A DNA stretch of 43,108 nucleotides from an uncultured Clostridia bacterium. GTDB lineage: Bacteria; Bacillota; Clostridia; TANB77; CAG-508. Position 1 is the stretch's first letter; each line of letters begins with the position of its first letter. The notes under the pieces were generated by a model. That model was not told where the DNA came from. It worked only from the letters and a program-made list of their open reading frames with translations, and searched no databases. The stretch covers positions 1 through 43,108 of the forward strand of contig CAKOUO010000011.1 in NCBI GenBank assembly GCA_934120645.1, written 5' to 3'. Below are positions 16,365-24,891 of the stretch, in pieces. The translations under genes were made by a program, and so were the position numbers.

Positions 16365-17450
16365 TTATTCTAGAGCATCCATTCCAATTTCTATTGCTTT
16401 TTCTAAAATTTCTTTTTCATCTGCTGTTAAATTTTCATTATTTAATTTTTCTAACATTTCTTTTGCAAATAAACCTTTTAATGTATTTTCATTTGCTAAT
16501 TTATTTAAATCATAATTTATTTTTGTTTTATTTTTTATTTTTATTATTTTATTATTTAAAATTAATTTATATAATTCATATATATTAATTTCAAAATTTC
16601 TTTTTCCAACCAAAATAATTTCTACTAAATTATTTTCATCAAAATTTAATCCATTTATTTTTTCAATTAATTCTTCTTTAGAAATAATTTCTGTTACATC
16701 TACTTCATGTAATTTAAATTGCATTTCATCTAAAGGAATAAATTCTAATTTTATTTTTTCTTTTTCTACATCCCCTACTATCATTCCATGTTCTCCAAGT
16801 TCATCAAATCCTAAAGAAACTGTTGAACCTGGATAAACTATATTTTGATTTTCTTCATTATTATAGTCCAATTTATGTATATGTCCTAAAGCAACATAGT
16901 CAAATCCTTTTTCTTTTAGCATTTTTCTTGACAATGGATTATATTCATTATCTTCTATTGTTCCACCATCTAGTGATCCATGAATAATTAAAATATTTAA
17001 TTTATTTTTATCATCAATTTCTAAATTTTCAATTCCACTATTTTTACAATAAAAATCATCAAATCCATATCCATAAATATTTGCTTGTTCTGTTTCTATT
17101 TTTTCTATTTTTGAATTAAATATTTTTACATTATTATTCCAATTATATTTATTATAATAAGAATTTTTTAAATATGGGTCATGATTTCCTGGTGATATAA
17201 AAATTTTTGTTTCAGGTATTTCTTTAAATAAATTATTAATATATTCTATTGTTGATCTTTTTATATATTTTTGTTCATATAAATCTCCTGCAATAAATAA
17301 ATATTCTATATTATTTTCTTTTATATATTCAATTACTTTTTTTAATGCTTTTCTCTGTTCTAGTCTTCTTAAATCTCCTAAAATTTCTTTATCAGAAAGA
17401 TTTACAAATGGACTATCAAAGTGCATATCTGCTATATGTATAAATTTCAT
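16365..17450 (-). CDS. YhaO/SbcD-like metallophosphoesterase (DNA nuclease)
   Basis: The 361-residue protein starts MKFIHIADMHFDSPF, which contains the first metal motif (DxH). It continues with AGDLYEQKYIK (GDLxD/E), SPGNHDPYLK (GNHD) and later GSLDGG and ALGHIHKLDY (GHIH). This is the Mre11/SbcD calcineurin-like nuclease order. It lies 29 nt upstream of the SMC-like ATPase gene, the usual nuclease-ATPase pairing (SbcD-SbcC or YhaO-YhaN). The membrane hairpin in the partner favours the YhaO-YhaN type. It starts with ATG after GGAGGAAATT. Confidence 0.88.
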   Translation of the reverse strand: MKFIHIADMHFDSPFVNLSDKEILGDLRRLEQRKALKKVIEYIKENNIEYLFIAGDLYEQKYIKRSTIEYINNLFKEIPETKIFISPGNHDPYLKNSYYNKYNWNNNVKIFNSKIEKIETEQANIYGYGFDDFYCKNSGIENLEIDDKNKLNILIIHGSLDGGTIEDNEYNPLSRKMLKEKGFDYVALGHIHKLDYNNEENQNIVYPGSTVSLGFDELGEHGMIVGDVEKEKIKLEFIPLDEMQFKLHEVDVTEIISKEELIEKINGLNFDENNLVEIILVGKRNFEINIYELYKLILNNKIIKIKNKTKINYDLNKLANENTLKGLFAKEMLEKLNNENLTADEKEILEKAIEIGMDALE

Positions 17451-17530
17451 AATTTCCTCCAGAATATCATTTTTCGATATTTACTATACATTATAATATT
17501 TAAAAAAACAAGCGAACAAAACAAATTTTC

Positions 17531-17564
17531 ATAAAAAAAGAAGATAATATTTAATTATCTTCTT
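17531..17564 (-). terminator. Terminator of the coupling-ATPase operon
   Basis: AAGAAGATAAT (17538-17548) and ATTATCTTCTT (17554-17564) form a perfect 11-bp stem that overlaps the last codons and stop of the ATPase gene. On the minus strand it is followed by a T7 run. Confidence 0.8.
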
Positions 17565-19119
17565 CATCTATTGGACCAAATAGTTCATCAAATTTTGCTT
17601 CTAATTCTTTTTGTAAATCGTATGTATCTTCATCATCATCATTTTCTTGCGGAAGAATTGGAGCATCATCATCTATTTCATCTAAATTTAATAAGTCCTC
17701 TATATTATTTTCTTGTTTAGGTTCTTCTTGTTTTTTTACATTTTCTTGTTTTTCATCTTTTTTTGTATCTATATCTTCGAATAAATCGTCTAAAGATTCT
17801 ATATCTAAACTATCTGTTGATTTTTCTTCTGCATCTTCTTCATATGGATTATATGGATTATATTTTCTCCATTTTCCTCTATCTATTTCTCCAATATCAT
17901 TATGACTAATTTCACATCTAGCCATCTCCTTAACCATTGGATGTTTAAAGTAATAAAATTTATTTGCTTTAACAGGTTTTATTCCTTTTTCATATATAAT
18001 ACATAAATCATTATCCATTCTTCTCAATTCATCTGGTGTCATTAATGCTCTTGCCATTACTTGATCAGAAACACTCTTACCTGTTTTATGATTTTTCTTA
18101 TCTTTATTAATTGAAATACTATCTCTATCTATTGTTTTTTCTCCTAAAGCTTTAGAGAAGTATTCAACTGTTTTAACTGAGTTACTTCCTAAAAATACAT
18201 GTGTATCACAGTTACCCATTATAGTTTCATATGATTTTTCATATACGGCCTCTAATTGGTCAAGATTTTGTAATATAACACTAAATGATATTCCTCTACT
18301 TCTAGATGTAGATATTTTTTTATCAAAGTCCGGAATTTTACCTATATTTGCAAACTCATCTAATATAAAAAATGTTCTTTCTTTTAATCTTCCACCATTT
18401 TGATCTGCATAATCATATAATTGTTGTATCATTTGTGAGAAGAATATTGTAAGTAAAAAGTCATATGCAGTATGAGTATCTGATGATATTACATAAACCG
18501 CTGTTTTCTTATTTCCTATATCTTCAAAATTAATAGTGTCTGTTGATGTTAATTCTGCAATTTCTTTAGAATCAAATTTTCCTAATTTTGATTGTAAAGA
18601 ACTTAATATTGAACCATAAGTTTTTTCTGGTGCTATTTCAATTGATTTATAATACATTCTTGCAGGATGATCATAAGGTAATTGATTTATTAAATCTGAT
18701 AATAAATTACTTCCACCCTTATTATTTGCTGCTCTTACAAGTTCTGCACAACTTGCTAAATTTTGTTCTTCTTCTGGTCTTGTTGCTATTAAATAATATA
18801 TTAATGCTTTTAATAACATTTCTGCCATATCATCCCAATATGGGTCTGAGCTACTATCTGTTTTTTGTCCTTTTACTACTGTATTAGCAATAACATCTAC
18901 ATCTAGTTCAGAAGATATATGCATTAAAGGATTATAACCATCACTAAATTGTGGTCTTACTAAATTTAATACTTTTATTTCATATCCATGCTCTCTTAAA
19001 TAGCCTGCTGTTCTATCATACAATTCCCCTTTTGGGTCTGTAAATATATAAGAACCTAGCATTTGGTATGCATTTGGTATTGAATATGATGTTGATTTAC
19101 CAGATCCTGAACCGTCCAA
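17551..19119 (-). CDS. VirD4/TraG-type coupling ATPase, C-terminal frame (after +1 shift)
   Basis: This frame holds most of a type IV coupling protein. It includes the second half of the P-loop (GSGSGKSTSYSIPNAYQ), the IFTDPKGELYDRTAGYL segment, and Walker B plus following motif FFILDEFANIGKIPDFDKK (about 250 codons in), then SVILQNLDQLEAVYEKSYE and NCDTHVFLGSN. The last about 110 residues are highly acidic (DDLFEDIDTKKDEK, DENDDDED-like). A TTG at 19119 can be called as a start, but it has no ribosome binding site and lies inside the P-loop. The frame is therefore the continuation of the gene starting at 19579, giving about 675 residues in total. These ATPases pump DNA or protein substrates through type IV secretion channels; no other conjugation gene is visible here. 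Confidence 0.85.
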   Translation of the reverse strand: MDGSGSGKSTSYSIPNAYQMLGSYIFTDPKGELYDRTAGYLREHGYEIKVLNLVRPQFSDGYNPLMHISSELDVDVIANTVVKGQKTDSSSDPYWDDMAEMLLKALIYYLIATRPEEEQNLASCAELVRAANNKGGSNLLSDLINQLPYDHPARMYYKSIEIAPEKTYGSILSSLQSKLGKFDSKEIAELTSTDTINFEDIGNKKTAVYVISSDTHTAYDFLLTIFFSQMIQQLYDYADQNGGRLKERTFFILDEFANIGKIPDFDKKISTSRSRGISFSVILQNLDQLEAVYEKSYETIMGNCDTHVFLGSNSVKTVEYFSKALGEKTIDRDSISINKDKKNHKTGKSVSDQVMARALMTPDELRRMDNDLCIIYEKGIKPVKANKFYYFKHPMVKEMARCEISHNDIGEIDRGKWRKYNPYNPYEEDAEEKSTDSLDIESLDDLFEDIDTKKDEKQENVKKQEEPKQENNIEDLLNLDEIDDDAPILPQENDDDEDTYDLQKELEAKFDELFGPIDEEDN

Positions 19120-19579
19120 CTACTAAAACATTTATATTTCCTCTTTTATCAAGTGGTAAATAATTATCTTCTGCTAATATTATTCCTTTATTTTTACTTA
19201 AAATTTGATATTGTTCACCTCTTTGGCTCCAGTCACTTGAACCATGTTCAATGTCTGAAAATTCATTTTTTGGAGCTGATTTAAACATTCCTATACAGAA
19301 TAATATTAAATATAATATTGTAAATCCTACTAATGTTGATATAAAATTATGTGTTGCACCTTGTGTAAATATATTTGCAAAAGTTCCAAATGGATTCGTT
19401 ACTGATGTTGTAAATGTTGTAAAAAATGTATCTATTGAAAACGTTCCTCCTAGATTTGCAATATATCCACTGTAAGAAAATGGTACAACAAATACTATGA
19501 TTAATGCTAACCATAGTATTCCACAAAATATAAAATTCTTTTTATTTCTTCTTATTGCACCTTCCATTTTGTAATTCAT
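19097..19579 (-). CDS. VirD4/TraG-type coupling ATPase, N-terminal frame
   Basis: The ATG at 19579 follows AGGTGA by 5 nt; a GTG three codons upstream lies in the ribosome binding site. The segment has two membrane helices (about 14-35 and 78-100), the standard N-terminal anchor of VirD4/TraG proteins. A soluble stretch with SSDWSQRGEQYQILSKNKG follows, then beta-strand NINVLVV leading into the P-loop. In this frame translation would stop eight codons after the P-loop begins, at 19097. The true product should switch at 19112-19114 into the frame ending at 17551. It is preceded by two small genes in the same operon. Confidence 0.85.
   Translation of the reverse strand: MNYKMEGAIRRNKKNFIFCGILWLALIIVFVVPFSYSGYIANLGGTFSIDTFFTTFTTSVTNPFGTFANIFTQGATHNFISTLVGFTILYLILFCIGMFKSAPKNEFSDIEHGSSDWSQRGEQYQILSKNKGIILAEDNYLPLDKRGNINVLVVGRFRIW
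19112..19114 (-). other. In-frame CGG at the +1 frameshift in the P-loop
   Basis: The upstream frame reads GTT GGA CGG TTC AGG ATC TGG TAA. If the C at 19114 is skipped, it reads GTT GGA GGT TCA GGA TCT GGT AAA, giving VGGSGSGK, the consensus coupling-protein P-loop. If CGGT were read as a four-base Arg codon the frame is also restored (VGRSGSGK). This is one of only two in-frame CGG triplets I found in the window. Confidence 0.7.
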
Positions 19580-19603
19580 AAAAATCACCTACTATCTTTT
19601 GTA

Positions 19604-19828
19604 TTATCTTTCTTCAACTGAGATTCTTTCAGCTTTTCCTCCATCATATGCTTTTATTGACATACCCATAGATAATTCGTTACTTAGTGCTGATACTTTT
19701 TTACTACCATTTGCTACTAATTTAATTTTTCCTTTTTCAACAATATTATTAATATCCATAACCGCAATATCAATTTCATCATTAATACCAGCTGGTCTAT
19801 TTTTTACATCCTTTGCTTTATTAGCCAT
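19604..19828 (-). CDS. Small protein of unknown function upstream of the coupling ATPase
   Basis: The 74-residue protein starts MANKAKDVKNRPAGINDEID after GGAGG. It is soluble with mixed charge and contains an alternating hydrophobic pattern (IKLVANGSKKVSALSNELSM) suggestive of a small beta-alpha fold. I do not recognise the family. It lies 15 nt after the gene at 19844 and ends about 25 nt before the ATPase start, so all three are co-transcribed. By position it could be a substrate, regulator or accessory factor for the ATPase, but nothing in the sequence proves this. Confidence 0.65.
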   Translation of the reverse strand: MANKAKDVKNRPAGINDEIDIAVMDINNIVEKGKIKLVANGSKKVSALSNELSMGMSIKAYDGGKAERISVEER

Positions 19829-19843
19829 TAGTTTTTTTCCTCC

Positions 19844-20374
19844 TTATTTTCCTTCCTTGCTATCTCTTATCTCAAATGCAAAATAAGATTTATATGGTTT
19901 TAATTTACACTTTCCTTTTACCTCATTTGTCTTTTCATCAAAATAAAGTATTGGTTTAATTTCTTCTGTTGTTTCTGGATCTATAATTGATATAGCCCTT
20001 TTTAAATTTGGTGTATATTCAAACTCTTTATATTCTCCTTCTTGCTGTTCTGAATATAATGTTGTAAATTTAAAAGGTGTTGGGTTCTTTGTTATTTTAA
20101 CTTCATCTCCCAATAATATACCTGTATTGATAACAACTTTATCTTGTCCAAAAGACATTATAACAAGTCTATTACCATCTTTTGAAGGATTTTCAACATA
20201 AAAAGTTTTTTTGTTTAAATCTCCTCTTAGTTCTTCAGTATGATCTAATCTTTCTACTGTAAACTTAGGATATTCTTTTAAAAATTCTTTTTCTGTTTTA
20301 TTTACTTGATAAATTACAGTATTAACGCCTTTTGGGTCTGTTATACTGAAATGTTTACCTTGTATACTTTCCAT
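19844..20374 (-). CDS. Protein of unknown function, first gene of the coupling-ATPase operon
   Basis: The 176-residue protein is soluble and charged, with no signal peptide or membrane segment. It begins MESIQGKHFSITDPKGVNTV and is rich in beta-strand-like alternating residues (NRLVIMSFGQDKVVINTGIL). It looks like a small all-beta or alpha/beta domain; I do not recognise a family. The ATG follows GTGAGGTG. It is the first gene after a near-consensus promoter (20439-20467) and is followed after 15 nt by the 74-residue gene. Confidence 0.65.
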   Translation of the reverse strand: MESIQGKHFSITDPKGVNTVIYQVNKTEKEFLKEYPKFTVERLDHTEELRGDLNKKTFYVENPSKDGNRLVIMSFGQDKVVINTGILLGDEVKITKNPTPFKFTTLYSEQQEGEYKEFEYTPNLKRAISIIDPETTEEIKPILYFDEKTNEVKGKCKLKPYKSYFAFEIRDSKEGK

Positions 20375-20438
20375 TTTTTACACCTCACTACTATGATTAT
20401 TACATAGAATTTTTCTTTTGTTGCTACAACTATGTTTA

Positions 20439-20467
20439 ATTATACTAGTTTCTAAACATTTTGTCAA
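20439..20467 (-). promoter_or_regulatory. Near-consensus sigma-A promoter of the coupling-ATPase operon
   Basis: On the minus strand, TTGACA (20467-20462) and TATAAT (20444-20439) are separated by exactly 17 bp. Both hexamers are perfect consensus matches. A leader of roughly 60 nt precedes the ribosome binding site of the 176-residue gene. This implies strong constitutive expression unless repressed. Confidence 0.85.
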
Positions 20468-20486
20468 CATATATCTTATGTAAATT

Positions 20487-21353
20487 TTAATAATTTCTTG
20501 GATCAAAGCTTGAAACATTCTTTAATTGTTCAAATATTTTATTTTCTTCTTCTGTAAGTTGCTTTGGAACCATTATTCTAACCTCTGCTACTAAATCGCC
20601 TCTTCCACCTTTACCATCTTTATAACCTTTATTTGGTATTTTTATTTTTTCTCCACTTTCTATACCTTGTGGTATATATACTTTGGTTTCATCATCTATT
20701 GTTTTTATATTTACTCTTGTTCCTAGTGCTGCTTCCCATGGAGATAAACGCAAATCTGTATATAAATCATATCCTTTTAATTTAAATACTTTATTATCTT
20801 CTATATTTATTTTTATAAATAAATCTCCATTTTTACCGCCATTTTTGCCTAATTTTCCTTGTCCTAATAGTCTTATTTTTTCTCCATTTCTAATTCCTTC
20901 TGGAATTTTAACAGAAAATGTTTTCATTTTTCCATCGACAGTTCTTAAAGATATTTTTTTATCTACACCATAATAAGCATCATCTATGCTTATTTTTATT
21001 TCTGTATCAATATCTTCTCCTCTCATTGGATTTTTTTTATTATTTTCTTCACTATTATTATCTTCTATATTTCCTAAAAACATACTAAATATATTTTTAC
21101 CTTTAATTTTTTGATAGTTTTTTACATTATTCTTTGAATTCCAAACTCTATCATATTTTCTTTTTGATGCAGGTACAGATAATATTCTATATGCTTCGTT
21201 TATATCTTTTATTCTTTCCTCTGCTAAATTATCTCCAACATTTACATCTGGATGATATTTTTTAGCTGCTGCTCTATATGCTGATTTTATTTCATCTATA
21301 GAAACTCTGCTTGTTTCTAAATCTAACAATTTATAGTAATCTTTATATATCAT
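20487..21353 (-). CDS. DnaJ/CbpA-like co-chaperone without zinc finger
   Basis: The 288-residue protein has an N-terminal J domain (about 3-68) with the HPD motif in AAKKYHPDVNVGDN. A spacer (about 70-115) and two DnaJ C-terminal beta domains follow (about 120-275; IPEGIRNGEKIRLLGQGK and IPQGIESGEKIKIPNKG). There are no CxxCxGxG repeats, so it is a type II (CbpA-like) J protein that would stimulate DnaK ATPase activity. It starts with ATG after GGAGGATG and has its own extended -10 promoter. It stops about 20 nt before the promoter of the coupling-ATPase operon, with no hairpin between, so read-through is possible. Confidence 0.92.
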   Translation of the reverse strand: MIYKDYYKLLDLETSRVSIDEIKSAYRAAAKKYHPDVNVGDNLAEERIKDINEAYRILSVPASKRKYDRVWNSKNNVKNYQKIKGKNIFSMFLGNIEDNNSEENNKKNPMRGEDIDTEIKISIDDAYYGVDKKISLRTVDGKMKTFSVKIPEGIRNGEKIRLLGQGKLGKNGGKNGDLFIKINIEDNKVFKLKGYDLYTDLRLSPWEAALGTRVNIKTIDDETKVYIPQGIESGEKIKIPNKGYKDGKGGRGDLVAEVRIMVPKQLTEEENKIFEQLKNVSSFDPRNY

Positions 21354-21383
21354 TTGACATCCTCCCCAAAATCAGGTAGTCTT

Positions 21384-21392
21384 ATTATATCA
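21384..21392 (-). promoter_or_regulatory. Extended -10 promoter element of the DnaJ-like gene
   Basis: The minus strand reads TGATATAAT, an extended -10 box (TGnTATAAT), about 30 bp upstream of the ATG at 21353. The -35 region falls inside the terminator of ddl and has no good match. Confidence 0.45.
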
Positions 21393-21400
21393 TAAATAGA

Positions 21401-21431
21401 AAAAAAATCCATAGATTTTATGGATTTTTTT
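21401..21431 (-). terminator. Terminator of murF-ddl
   Basis: AAAAAAATCCATA (21401-21413) pairs with TATGGATTTTTTT (21419-21431) around a 5-nt loop. The minus strand ends in T residues. It overlaps the ddl stop at 21418. Confidence 0.8.
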
Positions 21432-22458
21432 TATTCAATGCTAATTCTATTATCTTATCTAATAATTCCGTATATCCTATACCAACAGCATCAAAAAGTT
21501 TAGGATACATACTAATGCTTGTAAATCCTGGCAAAGTATTTATTTCATTAATATATACTGTTTGTGTATCTTTTTCTATAAAGAAATCTACTCTAGATAA
21601 GCCTTTTCCGTCAATAGCTTTAAACGCCTTTATTGCTAGTTTTTGTACTTCTTCTGATTTTTCTTTAGAAATTTCTGCTGGTATTAAAGTTTTTGATTCT
21701 TGATTATTATACTTAGCATCATAACTATAAAATTCATCAGCAGCCTTAATTTCTCCAACACATGAACTAGAAACTTCTTCATTTCCTAGAACCGCACATT
21801 CTACTTCTTTTCCTATAATTCCTTCTTCTATTAATATTTTTTTATCAAATTTTGATGCTTCTTCTATTGCATTTTTTAATTCTTTTTCATTATTTACTTT
21901 ATTTATTCCCACACTTGAACCTGAATTAGATGGTTTTACAAACATAGGATATTTTAATTTTTCTATAATTATTTTTGTTATATCTTCCAATTTTAATATT
22001 TTTTCATTAAAATTTTTATCAATATAAATATAATTATCATTATCTTTTCTTATGTATTCATATTTTGTTTGATTTATTCCAGCTTTGTCAAAAATTATTT
22101 TTGAATATACTTTATCCATCCCAACACTTGAAGCCAATACTCCACATCCTACATATGGAATTTTTAATAATTCAAAAAGACCTTGAATTGTTCCATCTTC
22201 ACCATATAATCCATGTAATACAGGAAATACTACATCAAAATTTTTTAATAATTCTATAACATTATCTATACTTCTTTTTTCTTCTAACTTTTCTATATTA
22301 TCAACTTGAAACCAATTACCATTTTTATCAATAAAAATTGGAAAAATTTCATATTTTTCTTTATTTAAATTTTTTATTACAGAAGTCCCTGATACACATG
22401 ATACTTCATTTTCGGTAGACATTCCTCCAAAAATAACTCCTAATTTTAATTTTTTCAT
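21418..22458 (-). CDS. ddl: D-alanine--D-alanine ligase
   Basis: The 346-residue ATP-grasp enzyme makes D-Ala-D-Ala for peptidoglycan precursors. Visible motifs are VIFGGMSTENEVSCVSG at the N-terminus, PVLHGLYGEDGTIQGLFE (about 80-97), MFVKPSNSGSSVGINKV (about 175-191), and the metal-binding INEINTLPGFTSISMYP near residue 310. The loop after the central domain contains YDAKYNNQES, where the Tyr is typical of D-Ala-specific rather than D-lactate ligases. The ATG at 22458 has better spacing from AAGGT than the one two codons upstream. It follows murF by about 28 nt. Confidence 0.95.
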   Translation of the reverse strand: MKKLKLGVIFGGMSTENEVSCVSGTSVIKNLNKEKYEIFPIFIDKNGNWFQVDNIEKLEEKRSIDNVIELLKNFDVVFPVLHGLYGEDGTIQGLFELLKIPYVGCGVLASSVGMDKVYSKIIFDKAGINQTKYEYIRKDNDNYIYIDKNFNEKILKLEDITKIIIEKLKYPMFVKPSNSGSSVGINKVNNEKELKNAIEEASKFDKKILIEEGIIGKEVECAVLGNEEVSSSCVGEIKAADEFYSYDAKYNNQESKTLIPAEISKEKSEEVQKLAIKAFKAIDGKGLSRVDFFIEKDTQTVYINEINTLPGFTSISMYPKLFDAVGIGYTELLDKIIELALNKKNP

Positions 22459-22486
22459 AATCATTACCTTCTTTTTTATTAATTTA

Positions 22487-23869
22487 TTATTTTACAAGTT
22501 CTTCAACTATATCGAAAAATCTCATTCCATTTGATGCTTTAAATAAAATACTATCTCCTTTTTTCCAGTTGTTTTGTATATATGTTTTTATTTCATCTTT
22601 ATTTTCAAAATAATGAATATTTTCCTCTTTCATTCCTTCTTGTTTTGCTTCCTCAACAATATTTTTGGCATTTTCTCCACTACATATTAAAATATCTATA
22701 TTATTTTTAACAACTTCTTTTCCTACTTTTTTATGTAATTCTTTAGCATATTCTCCTAATTCAAACATATCTCCTAATACAGCTATTTTTCTATCGCTTT
22801 TTAGTCCATTTAAATATTTTAATGATGCTTGCATTGATTCAAAACTTGCATTATAACTGTCATTAATTATTGTTACTCCATTTTTTAATTCTGTTATATC
22901 CATTCTTTTTTTAGTTAATTCGAATGTTTCTATTCCTTTTTTTATTTCTTCAGCATTTAATCCTAAAAGATTTCCAACAGTTGCAGCACATAATGCATTA
23001 TATACAAAGTGAATTCCTCCAACAGGCACTTTTACTTTAAATTTTTCTCCCTTTAAATTACATACAAATTCACTATCATTTTCATTTAAAACAATATCTT
23101 CAGCCATAACTTCTGATTCATTTTCAATTCCATATGTATGTATTTCAACATTTTTATTATCTAAATAATATTTATGCAATAAATCATTATCATTATTTAT
23201 TACTAATATTTTTTTATCCATTCCTTCTAATATTTCTAATTTAGCTTTTAAAATATTTTCTCTTGAACCTAAATTTCCAATATGTGATGTTCCTATATTT
23301 GTAATAACTGATATTGTTGGTTTTGCAATTTTTGTTAATTTACTAATTTCTCCAAAATGGTTCATTCCCATTTCAATAACTGCTGCTTCCTGGTCTTTTA
23401 AATTAAACATTGTAAATGGAAGTCCTATGTTATTATTATTATTTCCTTGTGTTTTTAGTGTTTTATATTTTTGTGATATTACATTTGCAATAATATCTTT
23501 TGTACTTGTTTTTCCAACACTACCAGTAACTCCAACTACTTTAAAATCTTTTCCAAAAGATATTCTTTTATATTCTGCAATATCTGCCAATGCTTGTATT
23601 GTATCTTCTACTTCTATTATATTTTTATTTTGAAAATTTTCTAATTTTTCTGTTTCAAATTTTATTCCTTGAACTATTACTGTTGTTGCACCATTTTCAA
23701 ATGCTTTTTTCCATAATGTATTTCCGTCAAAGTTTTCTCCTTTTATTCCTATATATGTATCTCCTGGCTTTATTATTCTTGTATCTTTGCAAAAATTTTC
23801 ACATTCCGCTTCTTCTTTGCCTGTTATCAATTTTCCTCCTGTTGCTTGTATTATTTCTTTTATTTTCAT
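22487..23869 (-). CDS. murF: UDP-MurNAc-tripeptide--D-Ala-D-Ala ligase
   Basis: The 460-residue Mur ligase has the N-terminal substrate domain (CKDTRIIKPGDTYIGIKGEN), the central ATP-binding P-loop GVTGSVGKTSTKDII (about 112-126), EMGMNHFGEISKLT, and the C-terminal domain with NDSYNASFESM and GDMFELGEYAKELH. It adds the D-Ala-D-Ala made by the downstream ddl product, so the two genes form a functional pair in one operon. ATG at 23869 follows AGAGGTGATTTT. Confidence 0.95.
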   Translation of the reverse strand: MKIKEIIQATGGKLITGKEEAECENFCKDTRIIKPGDTYIGIKGENFDGNTLWKKAFENGATTVIVQGIKFETEKLENFQNKNIIEVEDTIQALADIAEYKRISFGKDFKVVGVTGSVGKTSTKDIIANVISQKYKTLKTQGNNNNNIGLPFTMFNLKDQEAAVIEMGMNHFGEISKLTKIAKPTISVITNIGTSHIGNLGSRENILKAKLEILEGMDKKILVINNDNDLLHKYYLDNKNVEIHTYGIENESEVMAEDIVLNENDSEFVCNLKGEKFKVKVPVGGIHFVYNALCAATVGNLLGLNAEEIKKGIETFELTKKRMDITELKNGVTIINDSYNASFESMQASLKYLNGLKSDRKIAVLGDMFELGEYAKELHKKVGKEVVKNNIDILICSGENAKNIVEEAKQEGMKEENIHYFENKDEIKTYIQNNWKKGDSILFKASNGMRFFDIVEELVK

Positions 23870-23896
23870 AAAATCACCTCTATTTTTTCTTGATAG

Positions 23897-23925
23897 ATTA
23901 TATGCCTTTTTTTTATTTTTGGCAA
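23897..23925 (-). promoter_or_regulatory. Promoter of murF-ddl
   Basis: On the minus strand, TTGCCA (23925-23920) and TATAAT (23902-23897) are spaced by 17 bp, about 30 bp upstream of murF and just after the RCC1-gene terminator. Confidence 0.65.
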
Positions 23926-23931
23926 TATATA

Positions 23932-23960
23932 AAAAATATCACTTATAAAGTGATATTTTT
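23932..23960 (-). terminator. Terminator of the RCC1-repeat gene
   Basis: AAAAATATCACTT (23932-23944) and AAGTGATATTTTT (23948-23960) form a perfect 13-bp stem with a 3-nt loop and T-run, 8 nt after the gene's stop. Confidence 0.85.
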
Positions 23961-23967
23961 AATCCAA

Positions 23968-24891
23968 TTATATTTGAGTTGGTATTTTTATGTCAATATT
24001 TGTAACTTTTCCACATTGACCATAAGCATTATTTCCCCATGCATATCCATTTCCATCTTTATCTATTGCAAGAGAATGTGAACTCCCAGCAGATACTTCT
24101 TTAAATTCTATATCTTCTTCTATTTTTATTGGGACAGCCGAATCATTTGTTGTACCATCACCTAATTGTCCATTACCATTTCTACCCCATGTCCACAATT
24201 TTCCATCTTCATCTATTGCAAGAGAATGTGATTTCCCAGCAGATACTTCTTTAAATTTTGTATCTTCTTTTATTTTTATTGGAACAGCTGAGTCATTTGT
24301 TGTTCCATCTCCCAATCGCCCGTGACTATTCCATCCCCATGTCCACAATTTTCCATCTTCATCTATTGCTAAACAATGATTATCTCCTGCTGATATTTCT
24401 TTAAATTTTATATCCTCTTTTATTTTTATTGGGACATCAGAGTGATTTTTTGTCCCATTTCCTAATTTTCCATATTGATTAAGACCCCAAGACCATAATT
24501 TTCCATCTTCATCTATTGCAAAACTACAATGTATTCCAGCTGATATTTTTTTAAATTTTATATCTTCTTTTATTCTTATCGGAACGGAATTAACTATATT
24601 TCCTAGTTTTTCATATTGCATATTACCCCATGTCCATAATCTTCCATCTTCATCTATTGCTAAACAATGATCTTTTCCTGCTGATATTTCTTTAAATTTT
24701 GTATCTTCTTTTATTTTTATTGGAACAGCTGAGTTACTTGTCGTCCCATTTCCTAATTGTCCATAATCATTACATCCCCATGTCCATAATTTTCCTTCTT
24801 TATCTATTGCTAAAGCATGATCAGTTCCACTTGCTATTTTTTTATATTTAATTCTATTAGAAATGTTTATTAATTTTGAAGAATAATGTCC
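23968..24891 (-). CDS. RCC1 beta-propeller protein, C-terminal frame (after +1 shift)
   Basis: This frame encodes six RCC1-type repeats of about 50 residues, each with SAGxxHxLAIDEDGKLWTWG followed by GxLGxGTTNDSAVPIKI. Together with the one repeat encoded before the shift, the total is seven, which fits a closed seven-bladed propeller. An ATG at 24621 (MQYEKLG) can be called as a start, but it lies mid-repeat and has no ribosome binding site. The frame is open and repeat-like all the way up to 24891, so it continues the gene that begins at 25906. The restored product is about 645 residues. The absence of stops over 920 nt suggests the frame is still under selection. Confidence 0.85.
   Translation of the reverse strand, partial: GHYSSKLINISNRIKYKKIASGTDHALAIDKEGKLWTWGCNDYGQLGNGTTSNSAVPIKIKEDTKFKEISAGKDHCLAIDEDGRLWTWGNMQYEKLGNIVNSVPIRIKEDIKFKKISAGIHCSFAIDEDGKLWSWGLNQYGKLGNGTKNHSDVPIKIKEDIKFKEISAGDNHCLAIDEDGKLWTWGWNSHGRLGDGTTNDSAVPIKIKEDTKFKEVSAGKSHSLAIDEDGKLWTWGRNGNGQLGDGTTNDSAVPIKIEEDIEFKEVSAGSSHSLAIDKDGNGYAWGNNAYGQCGKVTNIDIKIPTQI

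Noticed and set aside
17551..19119. Treating the coupling-ATPase C-terminal frame as an independent gene starting at TTG 19119
   Set aside because: No ribosome binding site precedes it, it starts inside the P-loop, and the upstream frame supplies the missing membrane anchor.
23968..24621. Treating MQYEKLG at 24621 as a real start of a separate RCC1 gene
   Set aside because: The start is mid-repeat without a ribosome binding site, and the same frame stays open with two further RCC1 repeats upstream.
23968..24860. Regularly spaced about 150-bp DNA repeats that could be mistaken for an array (CRISPR-like or tandem repeat)
   Set aside because: They are the coding repeats of the RCC1 propeller; repeat length and lack of short palindromic direct repeats exclude CRISPR.
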